Shown here one piece after another: positions 24,720 through 37,285 of a DNA stretch of 64,000 nt (position 1 is the first letter of the stretch; the number at the start of each line of letters is the position of its first letter). Source of the DNA: Litoditis marina. Taxonomy: Eukaryota > Nematoda > Chromadorea > Rhabditida > Rhabditidae. The position numbers and the translations under genes are program-made. The notes under the pieces are model-generated. The model had not been told where the DNA came from, did not search any database, and worked only from the letters and a program-made list of their open reading frames with translations. The stretch is from NCBI GenBank assembly GCA_964036275.1, contig OZ038434.1, positions 14,165,379 through 14,229,378 on the forward strand. Reading direction: 5' to 3'.

Positions 24720-27700
24720 TCAGGTATGGTCAGTTGCCATCGTCAAACCCATTAATATTATCAAAGAATTTGAAACAAAACACCTCGATTTTATTATTCC
24801 ACACCCCAAGCGTTGATCAGTCCTGAACTGATTGAAGTCTATAAAACGAAACCACATCTTTGGAACAGTCCTAGAAAAAGGTGAGAGAACGGTAAAATTG
24901 CGTTCCGGTAATTTGAGAGCGAAAAACCATGCACGAGGCAAACCAGAGAAAAGTTCAGGCTGCAAAAACGAACCACTAGCATCATTTGTCGCAAGATCGT
25001 TCAGCTGTTTCGAAACTCTCTGAAAATTAACACATTGCAGCATCAATGCACGTTTACATGTAAATATACTCAGCCCACGATCGAAAACTGTTGAAAAATG
25101 AAACGAAAGTGTACGCATGCTGTAAATGAAATCGCAATTTTTGTATTTTCTATCGTTTCGCGCACTACTTAGCATTGTTCCTGCGGAATGTGCATAGTAA
25201 TAGGCGTACGTTCCAGAACATTACAGATTTGGATATGACGGGCGGGATATTTCTGAACCAAAGGTTCCATCATTCCTACGTGTACTCTGTGACGTGCAAT
25301 TATCTTTTCCAATTCAGTTCAACTCAAAGTTCTGACGCATCTCGGCCTCTCTTCCTATATTGTGCTCAATCCGTGAGTGGTAGAGCTGTGTGATACCAAG
25401 TGATCTCAGAAAAACAAATGAAAATCACCTTTATTCTGATGAGATGCTGCTCCACCTGTCCCTCTAACTCCCCCTCGACGCTCTTCAGAACCGATTTCAG
25501 AGCCTTGCATCGGTCAACGCCCTGCGTGAATGCGACAGTACTATCAACTGAGTGAGCATTTAGCTGTAGCTGCTCCAACGGCTGGAAACAATCATTTACA
25601 CAAAAAAACTCAGATTGTTACAGAATGAGGTCCACTTCTCTTTCTCGTTTTGGTTCTTTCTCTTTTCATCATTAGATGGTAGCGAAGCGCGCCTCACTAT
25701 TTCATAACTCAGTGAAACTTTTCAGTAAAACGTTTCTGTAATTTTTCCAAAAATCAAAAAAAAAAGAAAAAAATTACGTCGATATGATCTAAAGATCAAA
25801 ACTGACATTGTCAAGGGAATCCATGGCCACCTTCAACTTTTTCATGGTTCTATCGCAGCATCTCGCAGAAATTGACCTCACTTCCCTACGCAGTTTGGAA
25901 TACTCGGTCTCGGCAGCAGAACGAAGCTGAAGGTGTAAATTAGAATGCAAATAAAGCTACATTCATCCTTTTTACTCAAATGTTTTACGCTGGCGTGAAA
26001 CAAAGTGGCCATCTTTCTAGTGCGTGAACACCAACGAAAAATATTGAGCCAAATATCTTCATTGTAGTTTGATTTTGCAGGCAATTGGGTGTCTCGCGAA
26101 ACGTTTTCACGAGGTTTGTGAACTCAAGGTTGGAATCGCGGATCGAACAACGCATTCACCACGATAGAATTCTGAAGCTTTAACTCACCTTGATTGGTAA
26201 CAGAAAAATACTCTTGTGACCCTCATGCGGCTTCTCCAGAAAGCAATCCGCGCACATTACCGACTCGTTCACCTGAGAAGTAAAAGAGTTCCCTCTTCTT
26301 AATGCAAGCATATACGGTGTGTGTTGTCCTATTCTGCTGTGTTTGTAGTTTGATCCCGCTGTGTTTTGGTCATACTCAGTTGATTATTGGGTGTGTCAAG
26401 ATCAAACTCTGAGATTTGGTACCCCCTATACTTGCCTAAGCTGTACTCTTAGCCAGAAAAGTTGTTAGAGCGGACACTCGAGTTACCTTTTTGCTGTTCG
26501 AGAGTGTTCTCGAATTATACTTTCTAGAAAAAAAAACCAGTGGATTTTTTATTATTTGTCATATCACGTCACGGCATTCTTATATTTACGAAAAACATTG
26601 ATTCAAAACATATATAACCAGCTCAAAAGCGGCCTAGAACTTTTGTTTTCACACTGCCAATGTGATATCGAGAATGCTAGAACAATGTCTGCAGACCTTT
26701 GAACAAAAACTAATCTGCGCAGCGCTCCGCGCTGCGCACGATAGATATTGAACACGACCGACCTTTTCAGCTTCCAAAGTATTCACAGTATTATCAGCAC
26801 CCAGTTCAATGTAGTTCTTCTCCACACAGCACAATTGACAGATTCTCGCTCTTTTCTCCTCAATCTCATTGTGACAGATATGACATTTGATAAGACCCTG
26901 CAATATCAATTCAATTCTCTATAAATGGGGTGGGGCCAGTGAATTCTGGAACCAAAAACACTCGTAAGTGTGGCAAATAAACAAAATATCGCACTTGGAG
27001 TGCCTAGATATGTCCGAATATAGCAGAGAGTTAGAATCAGTAGGGAGAGACTCCCAACTGTTCGCGTTTTCCAAAGCAGGTATATCTTTTGGTACCCCTT
27101 TCTGCTGTGCTTATTGTTTGATTGCGTTACTTTTTGGTCAAAACTCGTGAATAAGGGTGTGTTTAGAGATCAAATGACAAGGATGGTTCGATCCCTTCCT
27201 TTTATATAGAGTATGTCCATCTGAGACTTATAAAAGACTAACTTTCGGAACCAGCTTCTCCTTTTCCTCTAGATCCTGAACTTTTTTCGACAGACTTTCC
27301 ATGACCTCTGAAAGTATAAAGTTTCGTATGTGTTGGTCTCCTCTGAGGATATGGGATCAAACGAGGGATCATTAGGAGTTCTGCTTTTTGTTAAACTTTC
27401 TGAAATCCATTTCCCGTAACGTCTAATCGTTGATTCACAACCCTTACGACGCACACCGATTACGGTACAATTTAAAATAAAATTCATATTACAACAAACA
27501 ATACTACCAAAGTCAAACTATTAGGATTTGTAGACAGCTGACTATCACTCCAAAATCTCGGTCATAAATCACCACTAAAGTTGTGATGTGACGAACAAAA
27601 CGTGAACTCAGGCCATTTTACTGATGAGGGCCCCTGTCTGGCATATCTGAATTGTTGTGTGCTCAGTACAAACAGGGTTTATTATTTCTCTACTTTCTAT

Positions 27701-30361
27701 ATATCATTTACACTATGTGACTTTAATTGAACTAGGACCTCTGTATGAACTGACCAATCATCTGGAAGTTACGTCTCAGTTCCCAAAAAGCGTTTCTCTG
27801 ACGACAAAGAGGGCATTCTGAAGCGGGGCGAAACTGGCTAGTCGCAGTTTCCGGAATGAGACACGCCCGGCACACTGAATGACCACATCTACCCACAATC
27901 GGAATACGGATAGAAATGTCTGGAAACGAGAGGGGTCATAGTATATATTGAGACTTCCAGTGACTTTTCTCAAATTATTTCTAGAATGCATTGTCCTCGA
28001 CCATTGTTAACCTTTCAATACAATACGGACTGACGGACTCGGAATGATACTGTGGGGATTCTCAATATAGTACTTTAAAGAGAGTGACCCATTTTATGAA
28101 TTGAAACCAACTTTATTACATAGCTGCCCTCGCAACAACTGGGCCAAGATTATGCTAAAGAATTGGAATTGTTGTCTACTGGGAGAGATGACAAATTATG
28201 AAACCCCTCTGATAAAGGCTCTGAATGATCCTCTTTAATTTTGCGATCGTTGTATTTCTAATCGCGCGCAGCGCGAAGCGCTGTGCGAGATTTGTCTTTG
28301 GTCCGGCTAATGCGCGCCTCCGCTTTTTTAGTTTTCCCATAAAAAGGCTCAAATTCGCAAAACAGAACTTTTACAAACTTGGGAAGTTTCTACAGCATAT
28401 TTGTAAATCATGTTTCAAATTTGAACAAAATCGGTTGAGTTTGAGCCAAGTTATGATGTTTTCGCTTCATCAAGAGCGCCAACTTCCGTCGTGTGTCCTT
28501 CCTTCCTTCCTTCCTTCCGTCATGGCGTGCTGTGATGCTATCTCTGCCAGAACTGACCAGATTTGGCTTAAATTTGTAGTAATAATAGAACTCGTGTGAA
28601 AACGGAATGAGCGCAATTTTTTTTTTGAAAAAAATATTTTTCACCAAGTAACGACCTTTCGAAATAAATGTCTCTGCGTCTCTCCATTTTGTGCACTCTC
28701 TCGCTCTCTCTGTCACTTAGGGTAAAACTGACCGATTTCGATGAAAATTTAAATATGATACCATCGTGACTTTAATGTAAGTAAAAAAATAATCTATCGG
28801 TGACGTCAGTTAGGATTCTGGAGACCCGATGACGTCATTTTTGAAAAGTGCAAAGTTGACGTCAAATATTTCTCCAAATTATGACAACAGTTGGCAAGTG
28901 GGTTATTAACGATGGAGCTCCATCGAAAGGTGTCGTATTCTGGGATTCTGAAAGCCAGATGACGTCATATTCAAAAGTTCAAAGTTGACGTCAAAATGTT
29001 CTCAAATGATAATAATAGTTGGCAAGTGGGGTATTAACGGTGAAACTTCATCTAAAAATGACGTATTCTGGGATTCTGAAAGCCGGATGACGTCATTTTT
29101 GAAAAGTGCAAAGTTGACGTCACATATATTTTCAAATGATGGTAATATCTTAGATAGGGTCAATTAACGGTGGAACTCAATCTAAGAGTGACGTATTCTG
29201 GGATTCTGGAGACCAGATGACGTCATTTTTGAAAAGTGCAAAGTTGACGTCACATATATTTTCAAATGTGAAAATATCTCAAAAATGTATATTAACGATG
29301 AAACCTTATCTAAATATGACTTATTCTGGAATTCAGGCAGCCAGATCCCAGATGACGTTGACTTTAAAAAAATTGACGTGAAATATGTTTTCGAATGCTG
29401 AAAGTTTCTTAAAAATTGTCAATTTACGATGAAACTTCATTCAAACATGACGTATTTTGGGATTCTGAAGGGCAGATAAAGTAAGTTTTTAGAACTGCAA
29501 TGTTGACGTCATTTTTTTCGAATGGTGGTAATACTTGACAAGTGGTTCATTAAGAAAACAATTTCATCTGCACCGTACAGATCAAACCACCTCTCTACAT
29601 ACCTACGGCATGTATACAAAAACAGAAAAATTCATGAAAAAGTGGGGGCCCAACGACTGTGAGATTTGTCTTCTGCTGTGCGCCCCTTAGACAGCTACTC
29701 TCAAATGGAACAGCTACTGCTACAAAAACCGAAAAATACTAATATACTCAAGTATAACTGTTCATTACAAACACAAAAGTCGTAAAATATTTTCTCCAAC
29801 CTATAAACTAGAATCTACAAATCACAGATGTTAATTCAACGTACTCAATTATAGAGTTCCTGGTTTTGTGCACAATGGTTGGCATTTCTTGTCATTACTC
29901 CAATTCTAGCTGCTATAACGTTTTAATGTTATTCAACAGTTGTTCTTCTTTCGCAGCTGTGACTTGTAGATTCTAGTTTACAGGTTTGAGAAAATATTTT
30001 ACGACTTTTGTGTTTGTAATGAACAGTTATACTTGAGTATATTAGTATTTTTCGGTTATTTGCAGATTCTAGTTTACAGGTTTGAAAAAATATTTTACGA
30101 CTTTTGTATGTTTGTAATGAACAGTTATACTTGAGTACATTAGTATTTTTCGGTTTTTGTAGCAGTAGCTGCTCCATTTGAGAGTAGCTGTCTAAGGGGC
30201 GCACAGCAGAAGACAAATCTCACAGTCGTTGGGCCCCCACTTTTTCATTAATAAATTACTAGCTTAGATGACTCTAAACCTATTATTCATCAGAAAAATA
30301 GAGCAGAGCCAAAAAAAAGACAAAACCCACCAAACTCTTCCTGGCAGATCGAACAAGACAT
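24720..30361 (-). CDS. TRIM/RBCC-like protein: RING, B-box, coiled coil (350 aa)
   Basis: Eight minus-strand exons in phase: 30331-30361, 27755-27919, 27243-27307, 26763-26897, 26189-26272, 25807-25926, 25429-25581 and 24720-25019. The protein opens with a RING finger: MSCSICQEEF, then CGHSVCRACL and CPLC (C3HC4 spacing). A short coiled coil (MESLSKKVQDLEEKEKLV) follows. Next is CHICHNEIEEKRARICQLC, and then a B-box half, CADCFLEKPHEGHKSIFLLP. A long coiled coil spans about residues 160-260. RING proteins of this class are usually E3 ubiquitin ligases that dimerise through the coil. The C-terminal 99 residues are not recognised and might contain an unspliced intron. Donors at 25806 and 27754 are the less usual GTCAGT. 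Intron 1 is swollen to 2.4 kb by transposons. Confidence 0.8.
28255..29633 (+). repeat. transposon-like repeat with TGACGTCA tandem units
   Basis: The left edge has the palindrome GCGCAGCGCGAAGCGCTGTGC, then a TTCC microsatellite (28497-28520) and a GAGACGCAGAGACA-type motif (reverse strand, about 28670-28685). About six units of 115-125 bp follow (28800-29520), each holding GATGACGTCAT and GTTGACGTCA. An inverted copy lies at 43734-44882. There is no coding capacity. Confidence 0.7.
29634..30248. mobile_element. foldback transposon with long TIRs in TRIM intron 1
   Basis: The outer ends ATGAAAAAGTGGGGGCCCAA and TTGGGCCCCCACTTTTTCAT are exact reverse complements. Pairing continues for about 220 bases per arm (29634-29855 against about 29960-30248). 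The right arm contains an internal direct duplication of about 90 bp (TTCTAGTTTACAGGTTTGA recurs at about 29971 and 30066). No ORF of note. Confidence 0.8.
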
Positions 30362-31322
30362 GGTAGCCACGTACTAGGCAGAATGTCACAAGTTTTCTGC
30401 AAAGTAGTATTATGTTCATTCAAATTTTTATAGTGGACACTCAGTTTTTACATAGAATAATAATCTAATAGTTGTTTTAATTAATTGATTTATCCGTGAA
30501 AGACTAGCTAAAATCGGAAACGACGTTATTAAACGTTATTAAAAAACGATTCTATTATAATTTATTAAACGAAATTATAATAGAATCAATAAATATAATA
30601 CGAATGTGCAACCATTCTCAATAACCGAAGAACTCCCAAATGAGCGTCTCTCGACAATTGGCGCCCATACACCGGACTGATCAAACTACAAAGTAGAGAG
30701 TGCGTTCAGGTTATAACAATTTTGTGACATTATGATCAAAACCACACGCATGGAACACTTTCTAACGCTCGAATTTCTCGTAAAGGGTAGCGTTCAGCTG
30801 TTCACATACTTCCGAACGTTTCGGCAAAAAAGCATTCCAAGCTTTCGTTCAATTCACTCTTTTAAAAAGTAAAGCTGAACTAGCACCGTTCTGTGTATTT
30901 GAGTTTTGCAAACCACCACTGGTTTCACGGAATCTTCTGAGATTTGTTAGAAGAACTATTCAACAATTTCTCGAAGTCCTGGCTGGACATGTCGGCCTAC
31001 TATAAAGGATTCACTCAGTAAGGATTCACTCATCTGAATTTTTGGATGTCGGTGGGGTTTCACCAGTACAAGGTCGGTAGGGTTTTAACCCCTCGGTATG
31101 ATTTGCAGTCGGTATGGGGTCGGTATGGTTTCACCTCGGTATGGTTTATAGTTAGGCCGGACATGTCGGTCAAAGGACCTAGGTTATGTAATATTTTGCA
31201 CGCGCACTAAAAAATATCATCAATAAAGTAGTTTTATACGGAAACTTCTTAATTTTCTTGTTTTTTTTTTGATCCTTGTGATAGTTACTTGTACATCTTC
31301 AGTGTTCAATCAGAGAACACCC
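30362..31322. other. intergenic, with a foldback repeat at about 30975-31190
   Basis: No gene. The segment 30975-31190 has inverted ends (GGACATGTCGGCCTA... and ...TAGGCCGGACATGTC) enclosing repeated TCGGTATGG motifs. A short element with a GATCAAACTACAA end is at 30678. Confidence 0.5.
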
Positions 31323-31830
31323 GGAATATTAATTTCAGCTTTGCTCTAGAATAATCTCCAACGCTCTGTTTCGATGACGATGGGGACGTACGTGTGTTAC
31401 ACTCTGCTCTGTGTTTAGCGTCCCTGCGTTTAGTTGTGGTTCCTTGCTCTCACCTAGAGGTGTTCGACTTTTTTTGCGAAATCGGTGTGATTAGGTATAA
31501 TGATGATTGAACCTATATCGTCAAAAAATAAATCTTTTAATTTTATTATGTTTTGTTTCTAGTTGTTTATGTATTCATAATTGCCCTCCGTTCCTATTAT
31601 TTAGATGTCATGTTGATAATTCAGACTATTCAAAGTAATGATTTTTTCGTTTGTAAGCGCTTCTCATCTTACTTGCAATTTGCAATGTAGATATTAAAGG
31701 TGGAAATGACATCAAACTCTCCATCACCTGATTTTATCGATCTGTGGAAGCGTTCGGAAGCTCCGAAGAATGACGGGCTATCGGTGAACTCAGCAATAAC
31801 CAAAAGCAGATATGACACATTACCTATTTA
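31323..31830 (+). pseudogene. duplicated 5' region of the TMEM126-like gene
   Basis: Near-identical to 44896-45493, starting from TTTCAGCTTTGCTCTAG. It lacks an internal block of about 100 bp present in the right copy (44993-45093). It includes the same short open segment starting ATGACATCAAACTCTCC, but none of the downstream TMEM126-like exons follow. It is the left edge of the segmental duplication. Confidence 0.65.
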
Positions 31831-32110
31831 GTTGTTTTATGTGCGTGTACAAAAAACGACACCGTTTTTTTTATCGCGTTTGCAAAATCGAGTCGAGGGG
31901 TCGTGGCGAAATCGAGGGGGCGTGGCGAAATTGACCAATCATATTCTGATCCTGTACTATAAATTGAAATAACTTTTGATCACGTCAGGTTATAGCGTTA
32001 GCTGCTGACGTAGAACAGTGGAAAGAGGAAATGGGTATCTCAGTGACTGTGCGAAGCAGTTTTAGCTGTTAGCTCCTGACTAGGTTCATTAAATTTTGTA
32101 CTGGTTTCAG

Positions 32111-33389
32111 GTGAAATGTCGAAGCTGTGACATGACGTTCCGTTCTGCCGCCGCCGCCACGCGACATCATCGTCACGTACACGACGGGGTTCCCATCACC
32201 AAGGCCGAACCAAAGTAAGACATAAGACTACGTTAACGGTTAAACAATCGGGCAGCGCTGTTCCAAATGCAGTTAGACGTGTTATCGCGTTTTTGGTGTT
32301 GAATTCAGTGCAGGGATAATGCGATCATTGAACCTGTACTGAGGTTTTAATCGAGTTCAGAATTTCGAATAGTCGAGTTTGGACATAATCGAGTTTTTGA
32401 ATTTTATTTTGAGTCGACATGACTCGAACATTTTTGAGTTTTCTGAGTCCCCCACTCTCGTTCGACTTAAACAACCTACAACCCTAAGCAAGCTACACAA
32501 TAATGTTGATCTATTGCGATTATTGGCAATACTCTTCCCTACCCGGTATATTACACTCTAATGTTGCAGACTTCCGTCGCAGGAATGTGGTGACCCTGAA
32601 TGTGACATCGTGTGTGACAGCATGGCCACCCTGGTGCAACACGTGTCCGAGGCACATCGGCGGGACGATCTCTCGGTCGAGGAGTACAAGTTCAACACTC
32701 TGCAGGACTTCGAGGTACGTATCATCTTACTTCAGTAGTACTGTGCACGTAACTAGAAATAACGGACCCTTTCTTCACAATCGGCATCATTTTCTGATTC
32801 CTGGTGAAAAATCATGAGCTTTTATATATATTAAACATGACATTAATAAGTGTAACATGAAAACACTTATTAATATCTGGATCCGGAATGAGCAAGGACC
32901 TCGTATCTCTGCTGGCTGAACATTGTGATAAATGATAGTTTTCATTGGTAGCATTTTCGAACAACTTTCGGCGGAAAACAACAAATGATGAAAATTCGTA
33001 ATTGATTAGATGTGGATTTTTCTAGAGCTGGAAGTTGCGTATGGAGGCAGACACGTGCTCACGTTTCACACGGATTTCGGGGCGAGGCATCCAAGTGGGT
33101 CTTTTTCCTGATACAGATATTTCAATAAAGCTCCGCTTCTTCATTGAGAAAGGACTATAAGATCGACACTGCCCACAAATCCTCGTTCATCCTAAGAAAG
33201 TCTCAATTTTTTGCGAATTCATTGTTCTCTTTGTAGATACTATTTGTGTCATCTGAGTGGACACACGAATCGGAGTCGTCGTGGCAAGGCGGGCAATATG
33301 CCGGAGGAGAAACAGAGGAATCGCCCCACCAAGAAGATGGGCAGATATTGCACGGCCTTCATGAGCTTCAAGCACAACAAGAGGAACGA
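32111..33389 (+). pseudogene. partial copy of the AT-hook/zinc-finger gene (exons 12-15)
   Basis: Exon equivalents at 32111-32214, 32570-32714, 33026-33095 and 33238-33389 match exons 12-15 of the gene at 49454-59663, with introns conserved. The third carries a 14-base deletion between two CGAG repeats, which shifts the frame. After 33485 the homology jumps from the equivalent of 55052 to the equivalent of 59695, so exons 16-27 are missing. Exons 1-11 are missing too. This is almost certainly non-functional as a protein gene. Confidence 0.85.
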
Positions 33390-34120
33390 GTCAGTACCTA
33401 ATCATACATTTATTGATTGAGGAAAACAGTTACTTGAAATGAATTTTAGCAAACTTTCGGGTGAAAAGATATACTGAATCATACTTAAAATACCCCCTTA
33501 TTCTGATATTGGCTGATGCTCACTTTAGCCCATTTACGATTGTGCCAAGATCACTTTTTGGTGAATTAAAGTAAACTTAGTGAATTGTAGAATTTGTTGC
33601 TCGCTAGGTAAAATTGTACAATTTTTCCGTCGATGGCGGTGAGATTTTTTAATGAATTCGCATATTGTGGCATCTTTTGTTTGAGATTTGCGAAATGAAA
33701 ATGTTTATTAGAGTACGTTTTTTTAAGCGGTAAAAGGTGATAAATCACGAATGAGGTCAGATAACAATTGACAAGCAGATTCAAGCATATTTCGGCCATA
33801 AAGAATACAAAAATGATAGTTTCTTTTAGAAAAGTCAATTCTGACTGAACTCCTTTCTGAGCTGTCTTTTGAGAACCTTTCCACTGGAAGTACGCGGTAG
33901 GTCTTCTCTTATGACTATTCCTCCCTTCAGAACATGGTGGGGCGCAAGTTTCTCTAAACATGGTATAAAACGATATACGAAAGTATGTTATCAACAAACA
34001 CTGGACGTCAATAAGATCGCAAACACTCTGAGTCTCTTTAACGTGCACACTATCGTTACGGCCGTACAAAAGTGGCTTGCCAATTGGTTAGAAAAAACTC
34101 GTTTACTTTCTTGAAACAAC

Positions 34121-34192
34121 TGCCTCATGCTGGAATCGAACCAGCGACCTTCTGTTTACTAGACAGACGCTCTGCCACTGAGGCAATGAGGC
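34121..34192 (-). tRNA. tRNA-Thr (AGT)
   Basis: 72 nt with a fully paired acceptor (GCCTCAT / ATGAGGC), discriminator A, D-arm, T-arm CGCTGGTTCGATTCCAGCA and anticodon loop CTAGTAA, giving AGT. It lies in the last intron of the synthetase pseudogene, 102 bp from and divergent to the TGT tRNA. Confidence 0.9.
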
Positions 34193-34294
34193 CACGTATA
34201 TCGTATCTTAAAACACAAATATATCAGCCCATTGTGTGAGCACACCATATGGGATCATGCGAATAGTCCCAATGAATAAACCCTATTCCAGCGT

Positions 34295-34366
34295 GCCTCA
34301 TTGGCTTAGTGGCAGAGCGTCTGTCTTGTAAACAGAAGGTCGCTGGTTCGATTCCAGCATGGGGCA
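34295..34366 (+). tRNA. tRNA-Thr (TGT)
   Basis: 72 nt with acceptor GCCTCAT / ATGGGGC (one T.G pair), discriminator A, anticodon loop CTTGTAA giving TGT, and the same T-arm as the AGT gene. All arms fold. Confidence 0.9.
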
Positions 34367-34466
34367 ATCTTTTAATTTTTTCAACAACCAAGGGTTGTGG
34401 TCATAATTACGCCGTCTGTTTTTTTCTTTCTCATACGCTGTTAAGTTAGTCATGTTAACAGTTCCA

Positions 34467-34791
34467 ACTAGGGTTGTTAATCGAGTTTAAAATTTCGAGT
34501 TTTCGAGTTTTGGGAAATTTCGAGTTTTCGAGTTTTCGAGTTTTGGAAAATTTCGAGTTTTCGAGTTATCGAGTTTTCTAGTTTTGAAAAATTTCGAGTT
34601 TTCGAGTTTTCGAGTTTTGGGAAATTTCGAGTTTTCGAATTTTCGAGTTTTCGAGTTTTCGAGTTGTCGCGTTTTGGAAAATTTCGAGTTTTCGAGCTTT
34701 TGGAGTTTTGAAAAATTTCGAGTTTTCGAGTTTTTTCGAGTCGAGTCGAGTTTCGAGTTCGACTTTAACAACCCTAGTTCCAACACACAGT
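34467..34791. mobile_element. TIR element filled with TTTCGAG repeats
   Basis: The ends AACTAGGGTTGTTAA and TTAACAACCCTAGTT are exact inverted repeats. The inside is a degenerate array of TTTCGAGTTTTCGAG. The paralogous site in the right duplicate (about 60560-60605) has no such element, so it inserted into the left copy only. A related, more diverged stretch (TAATCGAG...TCGAC...ACAACCCTAAG) is in an intron at about 32345-32490 and 53900-54045. Confidence 0.75.
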
Positions 34792-37285
34792 TGCACTAAT
34801 ATAGCTATATGGCATGGGATTGTGACCCGGCCAATAAGCCATTACATTTATCTTTTTACTAACAGTGAAATCATACGAAAAAGTAGATTTCTGATTATAT
34901 TTATTTCAAAGTTTCAAAATTGGTTTTCTATCTAGAAACCCTGACATTATAAGTGCTGAGTGAACACTTTACGGTCAGTTTTGTATGGTTTACTGAATTC
35001 GTTGATAAAATAAGTACTGAACCTACTCTTGACAAGCTGCTCGACTTCCTTGATAAGTTGTTGGTGATCTACGTCGAGGGAAACGAGGACAATGTAGACC
35101 CTGGGCCGTTCCCCGCCCGATTCATGAGCAACCCCGTCACGGCACATTCGGCCACTAGAGGGTGGCAAATAATCACATCCTCCTGGCGAATTGTGGACTG
35201 TGTTACTTTGGCGTACTGTTAGAGTCAGACTGGAAGACTCGAAAAAGAAAACACTGCAGTTCAGTTGAAACTTGACATTTTCAAAAACTCGCTATAAAAC
35301 TTGAACAAAATTGATTGTAGTCTGGTTCCTCAAAAGTTCACAACATCCGAATATCGTCCGAAAACGTCAGTGATCAAACTACGAACAGGATAGTGTGAAA
35401 CAGGGACTCTCATTGTTCGGGTTCTAAGCAACCTCTGAGTCCGTATGTTATATTACCACGTACTTGGATCCTATCCTGCGCTTTTTTTGGCGAACTTTTT
35501 CGCGAAACATCGATATGGCGTTAAGGAGACGCAGTGAGACATCTTACAGTTGGGATATTTCTGAATACGGCTAGTACTAATACCGACTCACAATCTGAGC
35601 TGGCGAGACTTGTACCCCATTCACTTTGATCATGTCCTTCACTCTATCCACCACGTAGTAAAAACCGTCGGCATCAAAATGAACAATGTCGCCTGAAATA
35701 GACGAATGAATCATGAAATATTATAAAAAGAGAAAAACGGTTAAAACTTGCACGGATCATTGATGTTTTCATGTTTCTAGGACAAGCGTATGTGTATTCT
35801 CTCTCCCGCCGTGTACGTAGTTGAATTCCGCGTATTGGTCGAAGTTCGTAAATTGAGGCGTGTGTTGACTCCAAGCTACAAATCAACTCTGATCATCTCT
35901 TATATTCAGTATGATATCACTACTGTCATAATAAATTGTTGTTGTTTATCAACCGGTTGTCATCCAGCCCTCCTGGAGGATTTCTTGGGGTGCGGGTGGT
36001 TTGTATCCCTTCATGCCAGCCTCTGAACGGAGATGCAACTCGCCACGGACATTTATCTCATTGATCACGTTCCCTTCCTCGTTCACCACCTACAATTGAT
36101 AAGGCAATTCAGGCAAGTTCGTCGATGAACAAATTCAACAAAGAAATTCATCGATTATCCAGTTCATGCTATTACAGATCTCATGGGACTTAGCCGTGAA
36201 AAATCGGGTACCAAGCGTTGAATGAAATAGAAAATGTTACTTTCGCCTCGAATCCAGGTAGAAGTTTTCCACAACTTCCGAGTTTTTCCATTCCAACTCC
36301 CAATGGAGTCACTGTGGCTCAGCACAACAACCTCGGTCATTCCGTAACCTACAAAAAACAAGAGTGTGAACGCCGTAATTCAACCGGTGGGTATTGAACA
36401 AATTCACAAATTTTCAAATCGAGCTCAACTTGCAGTTGCGGACTTGAAAGCTCGATCTCATCCAATTTTTGCGCCAAAACTCACAAACTCAAAATTCCTA
36501 ACTCGTATAAAAGCCTTACTGCCAAAGGATTGGTAAATCCATCGATTTGGCTACCTAGCAAACCTTGAATCAGATTCTGAACGCTCGGGAACTTCTCAAG
36601 CAAAAATTGGCTCAGTTCTGCTCCCAAAGGACTGGAACCGCAGAGTACGGTAGTAAGAGAGGTCAGATCGAGAATGTGTTGGGTCAGATCGACAGAGCAG
36701 AGATGGCCGAGAATCGCAGGAACCACATTGATTGTGTCTATCTGAAAAAGTTATACGTTAAAAGTTAAATTTTAATTCTCTAAGTGTAATTTATACTACG
36801 TTTTTATTCTCTCCCCTCTTGCCTGTTCTCAAATATTCTATGTTCCTTTACGAAACAGCGGGTGCAACCCAAGATAGTGATCTTCCGTGATGTTTGTAGT
36901 TTTATCACTGGGTTGTTCAAGGTGTTCCTACTGATCAAATTACAATTCCGATCCTCACCTTATGTTTGTCAATGAGTTGTAGCATGAGAAGTGGGTAAAA
37001 GTGTTCCACGATGACCGAATGACATCCCTCTAGGATGATGACCGAATGACATCCCTCTCGCAACTTTCCGATAGTTGTATGCGTTGGGAGATGAGCGAGC
37101 GACTAATATCTATGACAAATTGAGAAAAGAAACAATCTACCAGATTATTTAGAAAACATCTATACAATCAGCTCATTGAAATCATAACCGATTTACAACC
37201 TTACAAATGGTCTCTCTATCCGAATTGAATCTCTCATATTCCTGAAGTCTGAAACAAAAAGCTCAAAAACTTTTTCCAAAACTAT

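Larger units (their letters stand above)
33835..37044 (-). pseudogene. acyl-CoA synthetase copy 1, 5'-truncated
   Basis: Matches exons 2 (part) to 8 of the synthetase at 59932-63497 in order, with introns. The C-terminal exon (33835-33953) is intact and keeps the catalytic-lysine region PRTSSGKVLKRQLRKEF. The exon with HPLVAECAV (about 34953-35170) has lost one base (TGATCGG became TGACGG), shifting the frame. Homology stops at about 37044 inside the exon carrying the CHSVIMEHF region, where GATGACCGAATGACATCCCT is tandemly repeated and unrelated sequence begins. The AMP-binding loop and everything upstream are absent. Confidence 0.85.

Noticed and set aside
32503..32817. Plus-strand frame of 104 codons (and its twin at 54058-54351)
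   Set aside because: Wrong frame across exon 13 of the zinc-finger gene and its pseudogene copy. The true frame has the CGDPEC finger.
34487..34799. Open frames on both strands rich in Lys/Glu/Asn/Ser or Phe/Glu
   Set aside because: They are translations of the TTTCGAGTTTTCGAG repeat in a TIR element. Periodic sequence free of stops is expected here.
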